DNA of 57,878 bases. It comes from an uncultured Ruminococcus sp. Lineage in GTDB: Bacteria; Bacillota; Clostridia; Oscillospirales; Acutalibacteraceae. The position numbers and the translations under genes were made by a program. Shown here piece by piece: positions 43,345 to 51,687 of this stretch. The notes under the pieces were generated by a model that did not search any database, had not been told where the DNA came from, and saw only the letters and a list, made by a program, of their open reading frames with translations. Every line of letters starts with the position of its first letter. Positions within the stretch are counted from its first letter, which is position 1. The stretch is from the NCBI GenBank assembly GCA_902800005.1, contig CADCCP010000002.1:20799-78676 (forward strand), given 5' to 3'.

Positions 43345-45204
43345 ATGGGTAATATAAAATTCAAAGTTCAGAATATCATTCTGAAAAGCAACAAGTATCT
43401 TGATGACCATATAGGAATGATGTACAGGGGCGACAGCTTCAGCTACAACAAAATAAAGTCTGCGTTCACACTGAAAGCAGGAGATTTTGTGGAGTTCTTC
43501 ACATACTTCAACAGCTTTTCAATAGGCAAGTGGAAAAAATATACCAATGCAGGTGACATAGAACTGAATCTCGTCTGCAAGGGCAAGTTTAAAATAACTA
43601 TGTTCGGACATTACCATGACGGAGCGGAAATCCTGAAAGAGTTCTACCCTGCCAAAGAGTATGATCTGAAAGAAAAGACTGAAATATCTATATTTGTTCC
43701 CAGACAGATAAGGGCTACTACCGTAGGATTTCAGATAGATGTGTATGACACGGGCGATGAAAACGGTGAAGATTTCTGTTTCTATTCCGGCTACTGGTCA
43801 ACGATAGTTGACGACAGCAAGATAAATGATGTAAGAATATCGATAGTAACCGTTACTTTCAAGAAAGAGGACTATATCACAAGCAATATAAAGATTCTTG
43901 AAAGAGAGCTTTTCTATACAGACGAGCCTGCAAAAGATCATATCCGTGTGAGGATAATAGATAATGACGGCGGAAAGGTTCTTGACAGCGAAAGCATGAT
44001 AAGTGATTATGTGCATTACTCGCCTAATGCGAATGTCGGCGGTTCGGGCGGTTATACAAGAGGCATGATAGAGAGTATAAATGATACCGAATACAATCCT
44101 ACACATGTTCTTTTGATGGACGATGATGTTATCGTTCTGCCGGAGAGTTTTATAAGGACATATTCACTTCTGGCACTTGTCAAGAAAGAGTATGATGACA
44201 GATTCGTCAGCGGAGCGATGCTTTTCTATGAGAGAATGGACACCCAGCATGAAGATGTCGGATACGTTCATGATGACGGTTCATACGGTCCGAACAAGCA
44301 TGATATGCACTTGGAACAATGGGATCACGTTCTTGAAAATGACGAGGACTTTAAATATCACAAAAATTCCTATGCAGGCTGGTGGTACTGCTGCATACCC
44401 GTTAAGAAGATAGACAGGGCACATCTGCCGATACCGCTTTTCATCAGAGGTGATGATGTTGAATTCAGCCTTGCGAACAATGCGGAATTCCTTTCACTCA
44501 ATGGTATATGTATATGGCATAAGGGTTTTGCAAACAAGTTCAATGCAAATCTTGAACTGTATATGGTACACAGAAACAGCCTTATCATTCAGGCAATGAG
44601 CGGTATATGCAAGGGTATAGACTTCATGCAGAGGATAGACGGATTTTTCTGGAAGGAGCTGAAACGCCTTTCATATAACAACTGTGAACTTTTGCTTGAT
44701 GCGATAGAGGAGTTCTGCAACGGGCCGGAATTTCTGTATGAACCGCAGGGAGAGGCTATCATGAAAGCCCATGCAAAGAAAAATGAAGTCATGAAGCCTG
44801 CTGTATCGGAGTATCCGAATATCCCCATAGATTTTGACAGCATTTACAGAATGGCTGACAAGCCTTTGACAAAATTGCAGTCGGCTATTTACCACAAGAC
44901 AAGGAACGGTCACAGATTGCCTGACTTCATGCTGAAAAATACGATAGCTGTAACGGCATATGACTGGTTTGACGATCCCGCAAAGCAGTATCTTGCAAAA
45001 GAGATACTTGTAGTAAGTCCCTTCGATCATACGGCATATCTGAGAAAGCGTGATAAAAAGCGTTACAGACAGCTTGTAAAACGACGCAACAGGATAATGA
45101 ATTATTATAAGCACAATAAAGACAAGATAGAAGAATCCTACAGGGAAGCCGCAAAGACACTCAAAACAGAGGCTTTTTGGAAAAAATATCTTAAAATGGA
45201 GTAA
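43345..45204 (+). CDS. GlfT2-like family 2 glycosyltransferase
   Basis: 619 residues. The first 160 form a beta-rich N-terminal domain. A GT-A fold follows that resembles the galactofuranosyltransferase GlfT2: VGGSGGYTRGMIES, HVLLMDDDVIVLPES (metal-binding DDD near 259) and LPIPLFIRGDDVEFSL near 365 with the catalytic-type Asp, then WHKGFANKF. A helical C-terminal region completes it. ATG 43345 is favoured over a GTG three codons earlier because GGGGGTG is 6 nt before the ATG. It ends the PPT unit. No UDP-galactopyranose mutase is in the window, so the sugar donor is uncertain. Confidence 0.83.
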   Translation: MGNIKFKVQNIILKSNKYLDDHIGMMYRGDSFSYNKIKSAFTLKAGDFVEFFTYFNSFSIGKWKKYTNAGDIELNLVCKGKFKITMFGHYHDGAEILKEFYPAKEYDLKEKTEISIFVPRQIRATTVGFQIDVYDTGDENGEDFCFYSGYWSTIVDDSKINDVRISIVTVTFKKEDYITSNIKILERELFYTDEPAKDHIRVRIIDNDGGKVLDSESMISDYVHYSPNANVGGSGGYTRGMIESINDTEYNPTHVLLMDDDVIVLPESFIRTYSLLALVKKEYDDRFVSGAMLFYERMDTQHEDVGYVHDDGSYGPNKHDMHLEQWDHVLENDEDFKYHKNSYAGWWYCCIPVKKIDRAHLPIPLFIRGDDVEFSLANNAEFLSLNGICIWHKGFANKFNANLELYMVHRNSLIIQAMSGICKGIDFMQRIDGFFWKELKRLSYNNCELLLDAIEEFCNGPEFLYEPQGEAIMKAHAKKNEVMKPAVSEYPNIPIDFDSIYRMADKPLTKLQSAIYHKTRNGHRLPDFMLKNTIAVTAYDWFDDPAKQYLAKEILVVSPFDHTAYLRKRDKKRYRQLVKRRNRIMNYYKHNKDKIEESYREAAKTLKTEAFWKKYLKME

Positions 45205-45211
45205 ATTAAGT

Positions 45212-45239
45212 GTGGAGAGTGAAGAGTGGAGAGTGGAGC
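45212..45239. repeat. Heptanucleotide array, unit GTGGAGA
   Basis: Four consecutive 7-nt units: GTGGAGA, GTGAAGA, GTGGAGA, GTGGAGC. It lies just after the glycosyltransferase stop. Confidence 0.75.
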
Positions 45240-45270
45240 AGAAAGGCTCTGCTTTCCCTCTTTATTTTTT
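45237..45270 (+). terminator. Possible terminator of the PPT/glycosyltransferase unit
   Basis: A short stem AGCAGA (45237-45242) / TCTGCT (45248-45253) is followed by a pyrimidine-rich tail ending in T6. The stem is short, so strength is uncertain. Confidence 0.5.
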
Positions 45271-45276
45271 GTACAT

Positions 45277-45307
45277 AAAAAAAAGCGGAGTTAAAAATAA
45301 CTCCACT
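45277..45307 (-). terminator. Terminator of the YcxB-like gene pair
   Basis: On the minus strand GGAGTTA and TAACTCC (45304-45298 and 45293-45287) form a 7-bp stem with a TTTT loop, extended by an outer AG/CT pair and followed by T8. It begins within a few bases of the stop codon at 45309. Confidence 0.82.
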
Positions 45308-45308
45308 C

Positions 45309-45794
45309 TTATTTAGATTTAAGGAATTTCATAAATTCGTCATAAGTTCCTTTTGTAAAACCGTCTTTTTTGAGGGCGTAAATATCGTCCATTTCGGAAA
45401 CAAGGATAATATAATGCTTTGATCTTGAGATTTTCTTTATCTTGGCAAAGCTTATTTCGATCTCGGAATATCGGGGGGCATTATATATTATTTTGTTTTC
45501 GGTGACGGCGATGTGATATGTATCATCGGGTTGAGAATCTTTTACGGTATGTGCGACTCTTACAGGATATGCTATGAAATAGATGATAAAAAAGGCTACG
45601 CCGATAATTACGGATATGACACTTGCAATACCCTGCCAGTTGCTTCTTATGGCAAAGAAAAGGTTTGGTGCAAGAAGTGCCGCCATGAAAAGCATAAGAT
45701 AAATACTGAAAGATTTTCTGAAATGGCTGTAGAAGATGGTTTCCCAAAAGAATTTTTTATCGGCGGGATATTGGTTTTCAAAAAGTACAGGCAT
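45309..45794 (-). CDS. YcxB-like membrane protein (paralogue 2)
   Basis: 161 residues. It starts MPVLFE, like its upstream neighbour. It has two adjacent transmembrane helices (about 30-50 and 57-80) and a C-terminal YcxB-type domain with ITENKI-like strands (VTENKIIYNAPRYSEIEISF) and a final YDEFMKFLK helix. AAGGAG precedes the ATG by 8 nt. It is encoded 17 nt after paralogue 1 and has evidently arisen by tandem duplication. Function is unknown. Confidence 0.75.
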   Translation of the reverse strand: MPVLFENQYPADKKFFWETIFYSHFRKSFSIYLMLFMAALLAPNLFFAIRSNWQGIASVISVIIGVAFFIIYFIAYPVRVAHTVKDSQPDDTYHIAVTENKIIYNAPRYSEIEISFAKIKKISRSKHYIILVSEMDDIYALKKDGFTKGTYDEFMKFLKSK

Positions 45795-45811
45795 AAAAAC
45801 AACTCCTTGTT

Positions 45812-46321
45812 TTATATTTTATAGCCTTTTACACGGAGAAATTTCAGAAAATCTTCGCAGTTTCCCACAGTGAAATTGTCTTTTCTGAAAGAGTAGATAA
45901 GGCGTGAATTTGACATGAGCATGATATAATTTTTTGTTTGAAAGGCTTTTTTGATATTTGAAAAATTTATTTCCATTTTTGAAACGGGTGTATTGTAATT
46001 GATGGAATTTTCGGTAACGGATGCTGTACATACGGCAGGGGCATTGTTTGTGACCTCTGCAATACGTTTCAGAGATATATTTATTTTCATAAAATAAACT
46101 GCAAAGTACAGTGCAAATGCAAACAAATAAAATATCAGAGCGATATTCAGGACAGCATCCTGAAATTGATCTTTTACAGCAAAATACAAACCGGGTATAA
46201 GAAGTAATGCTGCACAGATAAGTGACAGCATACTTGAAGGTTTTTTGAAGTGGTGATAAGAATAAATTTCTTTATAGAAACTTTTATCCATAGTGAAACT
46301 GCTTTCAAAAAGTACAGGCAT
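45812..46321 (-). CDS. YcxB-like membrane protein (paralogue 1)
   Basis: 169 residues. It has the MPVLFE start, two transmembrane helices (about 32-52 and 57-80) and a YcxB-like C-terminal domain (VTENSINYNTPVSKMEINF, CEDFLKFLRVKGYKI). It shares VTEN, the YN(T/A)P turn and the closing F-L-K-F-L helix with the next gene. AAAGGAG lies 10 nt before the ATG. It is separated from the lipoprotein gene upstream by a terminator, so the pair probably has its own promoter in the short gap. Function is unknown. Confidence 0.75.
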   Translation of the reverse strand: MPVLFESSFTMDKSFYKEIYSYHHFKKPSSMLSLICAALLLIPGLYFAVKDQFQDAVLNIALIFYLFAFALYFAVYFMKINISLKRIAEVTNNAPAVCTASVTENSINYNTPVSKMEINFSNIKKAFQTKNYIMLMSNSRLIYSFRKDNFTVGNCEDFLKFLRVKGYKI

Positions 46322-46335
46322 TTTTTTGCATCTCC

Positions 46336-46372
46336 TTTAAAAAATATTGCACTGTCAGAATGTTGACAGTGC
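46336..46372 (-). terminator. Terminator after the lipoprotein gene
   Basis: GCACTGTCA and TGACAGTGC (46349-46357 and 46364-46372) form a 9-bp stem with a 6-nt loop. Read on the minus strand it is followed by a T-rich run. Confidence 0.88.
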
Positions 46373-46379
46373 TTTTGAT

Positions 46380-47141
46380 TTACCCCAAAGCCTGAAGATT
46401 TTGCAAATTGGTATAATCCATTGTAACTTTCTGTATACGTGCAATGACCGCATCAGCACTTCTTGTTTTGTTTGATATGCTGTAATACCAGTACTGAGAT
46501 TCAAAGAAACGCTGAATTTCATCGGTTTTGAAGATATAGCCGTGTTTTGCAAAAATGGTATTGACAAGGAGCTGTATATCGTCTTTTGTCATGCCGTAGA
46601 GGTCATCTTCCGTCAAATAGTTACTGACAAGTTCATAAGCGGTGTTGGCATCTTTATAGTCGGAGTAGCTGAATGTATTTTTCTGACGCTGTATCAAGGA
46701 CACCTGAGAAGATTCCTGCACAGGAGGGGGCGATGATTCTGCTTTGGAGCTTTGTTCATCGGGTTTCACTTTTACCATGACTTTTGCATTAACGCCTGCC
46801 TGATTTTTTGATGTAATGGTAATTATGCAGTCGCCTTCACTTCTTCCTATCAGATTTCCGCTGAAATCGACGGTAGCGATATTATTATCATCGGATGTCC
46901 ACAAAAAATCGGTGGGATCTTCCGTACCTTTATCGGATTGAACCACGAAGTTTCTTCTTTCACCTACTTTTACGGTGCAGCTGTCGGGAGTTATATATAA
47001 AGCCTTGATGCCTGAAGATTCTTCTATATGACTTACAACACTTTCTTCTGTTTTATTTGATTTTTCCGATGATTCACCGCAGCCGGCAATGCAAGTCATT
47101 ATCAATGATGTCAAAAGACATACTGCCAATATTTTTTTCAT
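46380..47141 (-). CDS. Lipoprotein with BIG2 (Ig-like) and YARHG domains
   Basis: 253 residues. The signal peptide ends in a lipobox (CIAGC, Cys20), so the protein is lipid-anchored outside the membrane. A BIG2-type Ig-like domain covers about 48-127 (LYITPDSCTVKVGERRNF, WTSDDNNIATVDFSGNL). A Ser/Glu/Pro linker leads to a YARHG domain at about 170-240, recognisable by NTIFAKHGYIFKT followed by FFESQYWY. It starts 16 nt after the sugar transferase gene, with GGAGGA upstream, and is probably co-transcribed. YARHG domains are found in extracellular proteins of unknown exact role, often peptidase- or wall-associated. Confidence 0.82.
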   Translation of the reverse strand: MKKILAVCLLTSLIMTCIAGCGESSEKSNKTEESVVSHIEESSGIKALYITPDSCTVKVGERRNFVVQSDKGTEDPTDFLWTSDDNNIATVDFSGNLIGRSEGDCIITITSKNQAGVNAKVMVKVKPDEQSSKAESSPPPVQESSQVSLIQRQKNTFSYSDYKDANTAYELVSNYLTEDDLYGMTKDDIQLLVNTIFAKHGYIFKTDEIQRFFESQYWYYSISNKTRSADAVIARIQKVTMDYTNLQNLQALG

Positions 47142-47157
47142 AAAGATCCTCCATCAT

Positions 47158-47841
47158 TCAGCATCCGCTTTTTTTGAACAGGAAAAAGAATGTTTTGAAT
47201 ATGAGTTTAATGTCTATCCATGCATTTCTTTCCATTATGTATTTTCTGTCGAGTTCCATCCATTCATCGAATGAAACGGAATTACGGTTTTTGACCACCT
47301 GCCAGTAACAGGTAAGCCCCGGAATAACAAGAAGTCTGAGTTTATCGCTCGGTCTGTACTGTTCGACCTCTTTGGGGAGGGCAGGACGGGGACCTACAAA
47401 AGACATATGTCCAAGAAAGATGTTGAATATCTGAGGAAGTTCATCAATGTTGGAGGCACGCAGCAATTTGCCGATCTTTGTGATACGGGGATCGTTTCCT
47501 ATTTTGAAAACGGGACCGTCCATTTCATTGAACTTCTGGAGTTCGGCGAGTTTTTCTTCTGCGTTGGCACACATGGTACGGAATTTGTATATCTTGAATA
47601 TTTTGCCGTTTTTTCCGACACGATCCTGAACGAATATAGGACCGGCTTTGCGGTCATCTATCATTATCAGCACAGATATGATCACAAACGGTATTGCCAG
47701 TATCACTATGCAAACAAAAGATACGACCAGATCAAAAAGTCTTTTGAAGAGGTCAAAAACGGGTTTTGGTCTGTATTCAAATGAAGAAATATCAGGTTCG
47801 ATATTTTTGTGTTCCTGTAACTGTTCTAATGTCATATTCAT
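47158..47841 (-). CDS. Priming sugar-phosphate transferase (bacterial sugar transferase / WcaJ-CpsE type)
   Basis: Transfers a sugar-1-phosphate to undecaprenyl phosphate to begin a surface glycan. It is 227 residues, the short form with only the catalytic C-terminal region. One hydrophobic helix (about 36-60) is followed by GPIFVQDRVGKNGKIF, KIYKFRTM (86-90), LLRASNIDELPQIFN and PRPALPKEVEQY, then a C-terminal CYWQV. The start is taken at ATG 47841, with a GTG further upstream also possible. It is a plausible first step for the polysaccharide modified by the PPT cluster about 2 kb away, though it is transcribed from the opposite strand. Confidence 0.93.
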   Translation of the reverse strand: MNMTLEQLQEHKNIEPDISSFEYRPKPVFDLFKRLFDLVVSFVCIVILAIPFVIISVLIMIDDRKAGPIFVQDRVGKNGKIFKIYKFRTMCANAEEKLAELQKFNEMDGPVFKIGNDPRITKIGKLLRASNIDELPQIFNIFLGHMSFVGPRPALPKEVEQYRPSDKLRLLVIPGLTCYWQVVKNRNSVSFDEWMELDRKYIMERNAWIDIKLIFKTFFFLFKKSGC

Positions 47842-47883
47842 TTTCCAAAAACACACCTTTCAGTTATACTTCCAACGTGAAAT

Positions 47884-47913
47884 ATTATATCATATTGTAA
47901 TTGACTTCGTCAA
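47884..47913 (-). promoter_or_regulatory. Promoter of the sugar transferase/lipoprotein unit
   Basis: On the minus strand TTGACG (47913-47908) and TATAAT (47889-47884) with an 18-nt spacer. The -35 is part of the palindrome TTGACTTCGTCAA (47901-47913), a possible operator. The rest of the 47914-48076 gap is A-rich without clear signals. Confidence 0.8.
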
Positions 47914-48076
47914 TAAAAAAAAGCCGATTGGAAAAAATCTAAAAAAATGATAAAAAAATGGTAAAAAAAACGGATAGATAGGGCATATTTATGGAAAAAA
48001 ACGGTTCTTTTCCAATTGGTTCAACAAAACACACAATTATTTAAAATAAAACGGCTGAAATTCGTCATAATTATAT

Positions 48077-48105
48077 TTGAGTTTTGGCATGAAATCGTGT
48101 ACAAT
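48077..48105 (+). promoter_or_regulatory. Promoter of dacF
   Basis: TTGAGT at 48077-48082 and TACAAT at 48100-48105 with a 17-nt spacer, 35 nt before the start codon. Confidence 0.75.
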
Positions 48106-48139
48106 AAACCATATATCTTGATAGGGGGAAATTTTTTGT

Positions 48140-49471
48140 ATGAAAAAGATATTCGCACTGATAGCAGCAGCGACAGTCATGATGTCGATATTGTTTGCAG
48201 TTCCTGTGAATGCGGCTGAATTTCAGATAAATTTTCAGACGGAATGCAGATCGATCTACCTTGAAAATCTGGATACAGGGATAGTCGTGTATACAAAGGA
48301 GCCTGATGCAAGGCGTTATCCTGCCTCCACGACAAAAATAATGACGTATATCGTCACAGCGGAGAATGTAAAAGATTTTAAAAACACGTTTGTGACTATA
48401 AAGGCAAAGACTCTGAAACTGCTCGAAGGTACAGGAAGTTCTGTTGCAGGTCTTGAGCCTGATGAAAAGCTGAGTATATATCAGCTTTTGAACTGCCTGA
48501 TGATACCGTCGGGAAATGATGCGGCATTGGTTCTTGCTGACTACATCGGAAACGGCAGCATACAGAAATTTGTGGATATGATGAATCAAAAGGCAGAGGA
48601 ACTTGGCTGTACCGGTACACATTTTTCCAATCCTCACGGACTCAATGATCCGAATCACTATACGACTGTGAGTGACATGGCAAAGATAACGAAGTATGCA
48701 CTCAAACTGCCCGACTTTGAGGAGATAAGCAATACGACATATTCCGAATGTCTCGGAGAAGACCGTTATCTTATAACAACAAATTCCATGATAGACGAAA
48801 GTCGTGGCGGAAGTTATTACTATCCCTATGCAAAGGGAGTCAAGACAGGCTCAACGGGCAATGATTCGGGTTATTGCCTCGTATCGACAGCGGAAAAGGA
48901 CGGTTTCAGTTATCTGTGTGTCGCATACGGTGCAAAGTATGAAAATGAGGAAACAGAAGAGTATTATGAAAACGGTGCTATGATCGATTCCAAGAAACTG
49001 TATGAATGGGCATTCGATAAGCTCGAAATGAAAACGATAATAGACAAGAATGAGCTTGTCAAGGAGATAGGACTGAGATTTGCATGGAACAGGGACAGCA
49101 TACAGCTTTCCCCGAAGGAGAGTTATTCCACGATACTTCCGACAGATGTGAAATTGTCAAGTATAGACAGAGTATATGATATTCCCGAAAATGTTGATGC
49201 TCCCGTGAAAGCAGGCGATAAAGCGGGTACTGTCACCCTCAGCTATGCAGGTCAGGAGCTTGGTACGGTTGATCTTGTCATATCCGAAACAGTTGAGAGA
49301 AGTGAACTTCTTATAGCAATGGATGCCATTAAAAAAATTGTGACATCGGTATGGTTCATGATAGCGGTAGGCGTGGCGGTGGCATTGTTTTTGGGGTATA
49401 TAGTTCTTGCGACCGTCTATAACCACAGAAAAAGAAACAGCCGTCCCGTGAAAAAATACAGGAAATTCTGA
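48140..49471 (+). CDS. dacF: D-alanyl-D-alanine carboxypeptidase (DacF-like, S11 family)
   Basis: Low-molecular-weight penicillin-binding protein that trims the terminal D-Ala from peptidoglycan stem peptides. It is 443 residues. A signal peptide is at 1-26 (ending VNAAE). The active-site triad motifs are ASTTKI (SxxK), PSGND (SxN) and GVKTGSTG (KTG). A beta-rich C-terminal domain follows, then a transmembrane helix near 405-428 and a short basic cytoplasmic tail. A stretched AGGGGG serves as ribosome binding site. It is monocistronic with its own promoter and terminator. Whether it acts in vegetative or sporulation wall synthesis cannot be told from sequence. Confidence 0.93.
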   Translation: MKKIFALIAAATVMMSILFAVPVNAAEFQINFQTECRSIYLENLDTGIVVYTKEPDARRYPASTTKIMTYIVTAENVKDFKNTFVTIKAKTLKLLEGTGSSVAGLEPDEKLSIYQLLNCLMIPSGNDAALVLADYIGNGSIQKFVDMMNQKAEELGCTGTHFSNPHGLNDPNHYTTVSDMAKITKYALKLPDFEEISNTTYSECLGEDRYLITTNSMIDESRGGSYYYPYAKGVKTGSTGNDSGYCLVSTAEKDGFSYLCVAYGAKYENEETEEYYENGAMIDSKKLYEWAFDKLEMKTIIDKNELVKEIGLRFAWNRDSIQLSPKESYSTILPTDVKLSSIDRVYDIPENVDAPVKAGDKAGTVTLSYAGQELGTVDLVISETVERSELLIAMDAIKKIVTSVWFMIAVGVAVALFLGYIVLATVYNHRKRNSRPVKKYRKF

Positions 49472-49477
49472 ATACGG

Positions 49478-49509
49478 GCAGTGTATCGTTTTGATACACT
49501 GCTGTTTTT
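49478..49509 (+). terminator. Terminator of dacF
   Basis: A perfect 10-bp stem GCAGTGTATC (49478-49487) / GATACACTGC (49493-49502), then a T-rich run. Confidence 0.92.
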
Positions 49510-49530
49510 CTGTGTATTTTTTAAAAAGAT

Positions 49531-49559
49531 TTGCAATTACAGGGAAATTGTTTTATAAT
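49531..49559 (+). promoter_or_regulatory. Promoter of the AI-2E-family gene
   Basis: TTGCAA at 49531-49536 and TATAAT at 49554-49559 with a 17-nt spacer, 38 nt before the ATG. Confidence 0.8.
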
Positions 49560-49596
49560 AATATAAGACTTTTATTCGGAGAGTAGTGAAAGAGAA

Positions 49597-50883
49597 ATGA
49601 ACATGAACCGACAGAATACCGTCAAAATATTTTTCCTTGCGGTAGCCGTGATACTTGTGTATATCGGCTTTCAGCATCTTGATATAATAGGCTCGTTTCT
49701 TTTGTGGCTGTTGCAGATATTCGTGCCGTTTATCATAGCAGGCTGTTTTACATTTTTTCTGAACGTGCCGCTGAATGCCATTGAAAGACGGCTCTTCCGC
49801 TCAAAAGACGGCAGACCTGTAAGCCCGCTCAAAGAAAAAATGAGAAGACCTCTTGCAATAACCATGTCTATAAGTATCTTTGTGCTTGTTCTGGGGATAT
49901 TCCTCATAATCATCATACCTGAGATAAGCAACAGCTTACAGAAGATCGCCGGCTCTATACCTGATGCTTTCTATGATTTCCGTAACTGGATGAAAGACCT
50001 CAGCAACAGGTATGATTGGGCAAAAGCCGTGTATGACAATATCAATATCGACTGGGAGAGCATAGGTCCGAATATTGCGAGCTTTATAACAAACAACGTG
50101 ACTAATTTCTTTGATTCCACCATGAATCTGCTCAATTCGACTATGAAAGTGGTATCATCTGTGATAAATATTACCGTCAATATCTTTTTGGGTATCGTGC
50201 TGGCTGTGTATATCCTTGCAAAGAAAGAGAAAATATCCTCTCACCTGAAAAAGTTTTTATATGCTGTATTTCCGTCAGGAGCAGTTGACTATATTATAGA
50301 TGTCGGTGTGATGACGAACAGGTCTTTTTACAACAGCATTACGGGACAGATGATGGAATGTGTGATAATCGGTACGCTGACAGGTTTCGGAATGGCAATT
50401 CTGGGCTTTCCGTATGCGGCACTTGTGGGAGTGGTAATAGCGATCTGTTCATGGATACCCATGTTCGGCATAACCATAGGAACAGTTATAGGTACTCTGT
50501 TTATCCTGACGGTAAGTCCCGTACAGGCAATATGGTTCGTAGTATTTATGGTATGCCTTCAGCAGATAGAGGGAAATCTCATATATCCCAGAGTGGTAGG
50601 CTCAAATGTAGGATTGCCTCCTATCGTGATGATCGCCGCTATCATCATCTTCAGCGGATTTTTCGGTATAATCGGCTTGCTTGTAAGTGCCCCCGTAACG
50701 TCAGTAGTGTATACGCTGCTGAAGCGTTTTGTCAGGGGCAGACTTAAGGAACGTGATATTCCTGAAGAAAAATATGCCGAAAAGACGGGCTTGCCTGAGT
50801 ACACGCCCAAGAGGATCAAAAAGGATACTCTCAAAGACAATAAGATATCCGAGATGTTTTCAAAGATAAAAAAGAAAAAGTGA
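49597..50883 (+). CDS. AI-2E-family membrane permease (PerM/YtvI type)
   Basis: 428-residue membrane protein of the AI-2 exporter-like superfamily. There are about eight helices: two to three at the N-terminus, a large extracytoplasmic segment (about 105-190), then a conserved C-terminal block with GFPYAALVGVVIAICSWIPMFG and QQIEGNLIYPRVVGSNVGLPPIVMI, the family signature. The cytoplasmic tail is Lys-rich (TLKDNKISEMFSKIKKKK). Members include quorum-signal, osmotic-stress and sporulation-associated (YtvI) transporters; the substrate is not predictable. The HprK-like gene follows after 19 nt and is likely co-transcribed. Confidence 0.88.
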   Translation: MNMNRQNTVKIFFLAVAVILVYIGFQHLDIIGSFLLWLLQIFVPFIIAGCFTFFLNVPLNAIERRLFRSKDGRPVSPLKEKMRRPLAITMSISIFVLVLGIFLIIIIPEISNSLQKIAGSIPDAFYDFRNWMKDLSNRYDWAKAVYDNINIDWESIGPNIASFITNNVTNFFDSTMNLLNSTMKVVSSVINITVNIFLGIVLAVYILAKKEKISSHLKKFLYAVFPSGAVDYIIDVGVMTNRSFYNSITGQMMECVIIGTLTGFGMAILGFPYAALVGVVIAICSWIPMFGITIGTVIGTLFILTVSPVQAIWFVVFMVCLQQIEGNLIYPRVVGSNVGLPPIVMIAAIIIFSGFFGIIGLLVSAPVTSVVYTLLKRFVRGRLKERDIPEEKYAEKTGLPEYTPKRIKKDTLKDNKISEMFSKIKKKK

Positions 50884-50902
50884 TTTCTGAGAGGAAAGAA
50901 AA

Positions 50903-51640
50903 ATGAGTTTTACAGGTATTTACAGAATTGGTGATAAAGTGATAGAGATAACATCTTTATACATGGATGTACATGAATATTGCAGGGACTACAAGTCGGA
51001 CGGAAAAGCGGATATTTGTGTCAAAATATCTGAAAGTGACATCGAACATGAACGTGAGAAGTCTGAAGGGGTGGATATTGCACAGGGCAAAGGTGTCATG
51101 CAATGGAAGGACGGGTATCTTGAAGAACTTGCGGTATATAGGAAGATAGCCGAAAAGATGCCTGAATATGATACGTTTTTGATGCACGGTTCGGTGGTAT
51201 CCGTTGACGGTCAGGGCTATATGTTCACTGCAAAGAGCGGTACGGGCAAATCTACTCATACAAGACTTTGGAAAGAGTTATTGGGTGACAGGGCAGTAAT
51301 GGTCAATGATGACAAGCCCTTGATAAAAGTATCGGACAGCGGTGTTACAGTTTACGGTACGCCCTACAACGGCAAGCACCATCTTGGAAATAATATAGTC
51401 GTTCCATTGAAATGCATATGTATACTTGAACGTGCAAAAGAAAATCATATCAGACAGATAGACAGGTCACAGGCATATCATATACTTTTACAGCAATCGT
51501 ACAGACCATCGGATATTGCCATGCTTGCAAAAACGCTTTCACTTATCGATGAAATGTCGGACAAGGTGAAGTTTTACCGTCTTGGCTGCAACATGGATAT
51601 ATCTGCCGCACAACTTGCATTTCGGGTAATGAATAATTGA
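50903..51640 (+). CDS. HPr-kinase/PEPCK-like P-loop protein
   Basis: A 245-residue soluble protein with an HprK/PEP-carboxykinase-like ATP-binding core. Walker A is AKSGTGKSTHTRLW near residue 113, preceded by LMHGSVVSVDGQGYMF; a second acidic motif is NDDKPLIK, and GTPYNGKHHLG follows. The first 80 residues are a mixed alpha/beta domain of unknown role. It is not the canonical HprK, which has a longer N-terminal domain and different signature, so no symbol is given. It lies between the AI-2E-family gene and spoIIE and is followed by a strong terminator. The substrate is unknown; kinase activity is inference from fold. Confidence 0.72.
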   Translation: MSFTGIYRIGDKVIEITSLYMDVHEYCRDYKSDGKADICVKISESDIEHEREKSEGVDIAQGKGVMQWKDGYLEELAVYRKIAEKMPEYDTFLMHGSVVSVDGQGYMFTAKSGTGKSTHTRLWKELLGDRAVMVNDDKPLIKVSDSGVTVYGTPYNGKHHLGNNIVVPLKCICILERAKENHIRQIDRSQAYHILLQQSYRPSDIAMLAKTLSLIDEMSDKVKFYRLGCNMDISAAQLAFRVMNN

Positions 51641-51652
51641 TTGTTAACCGTT

Positions 51653-51687
51653 GCGGTCAGCAAATTTTTTTGCTGACCGCTTTTTTT
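51653..51687 (+). terminator. Terminator after the HprK-like gene
   Basis: GCGGTCAGCA (51653-51662) pairs with TGCTGACCGC (51671-51680), loop AATTTTTT, followed by T7. Confidence 0.93.

Noticed and set aside
45309-46321. Toxin-antitoxin pair
   Set aside because: The two adjacent small genes are paralogues of each other with two membrane helices and a YcxB-like domain, which fits duplication rather than a toxin-antitoxin system.
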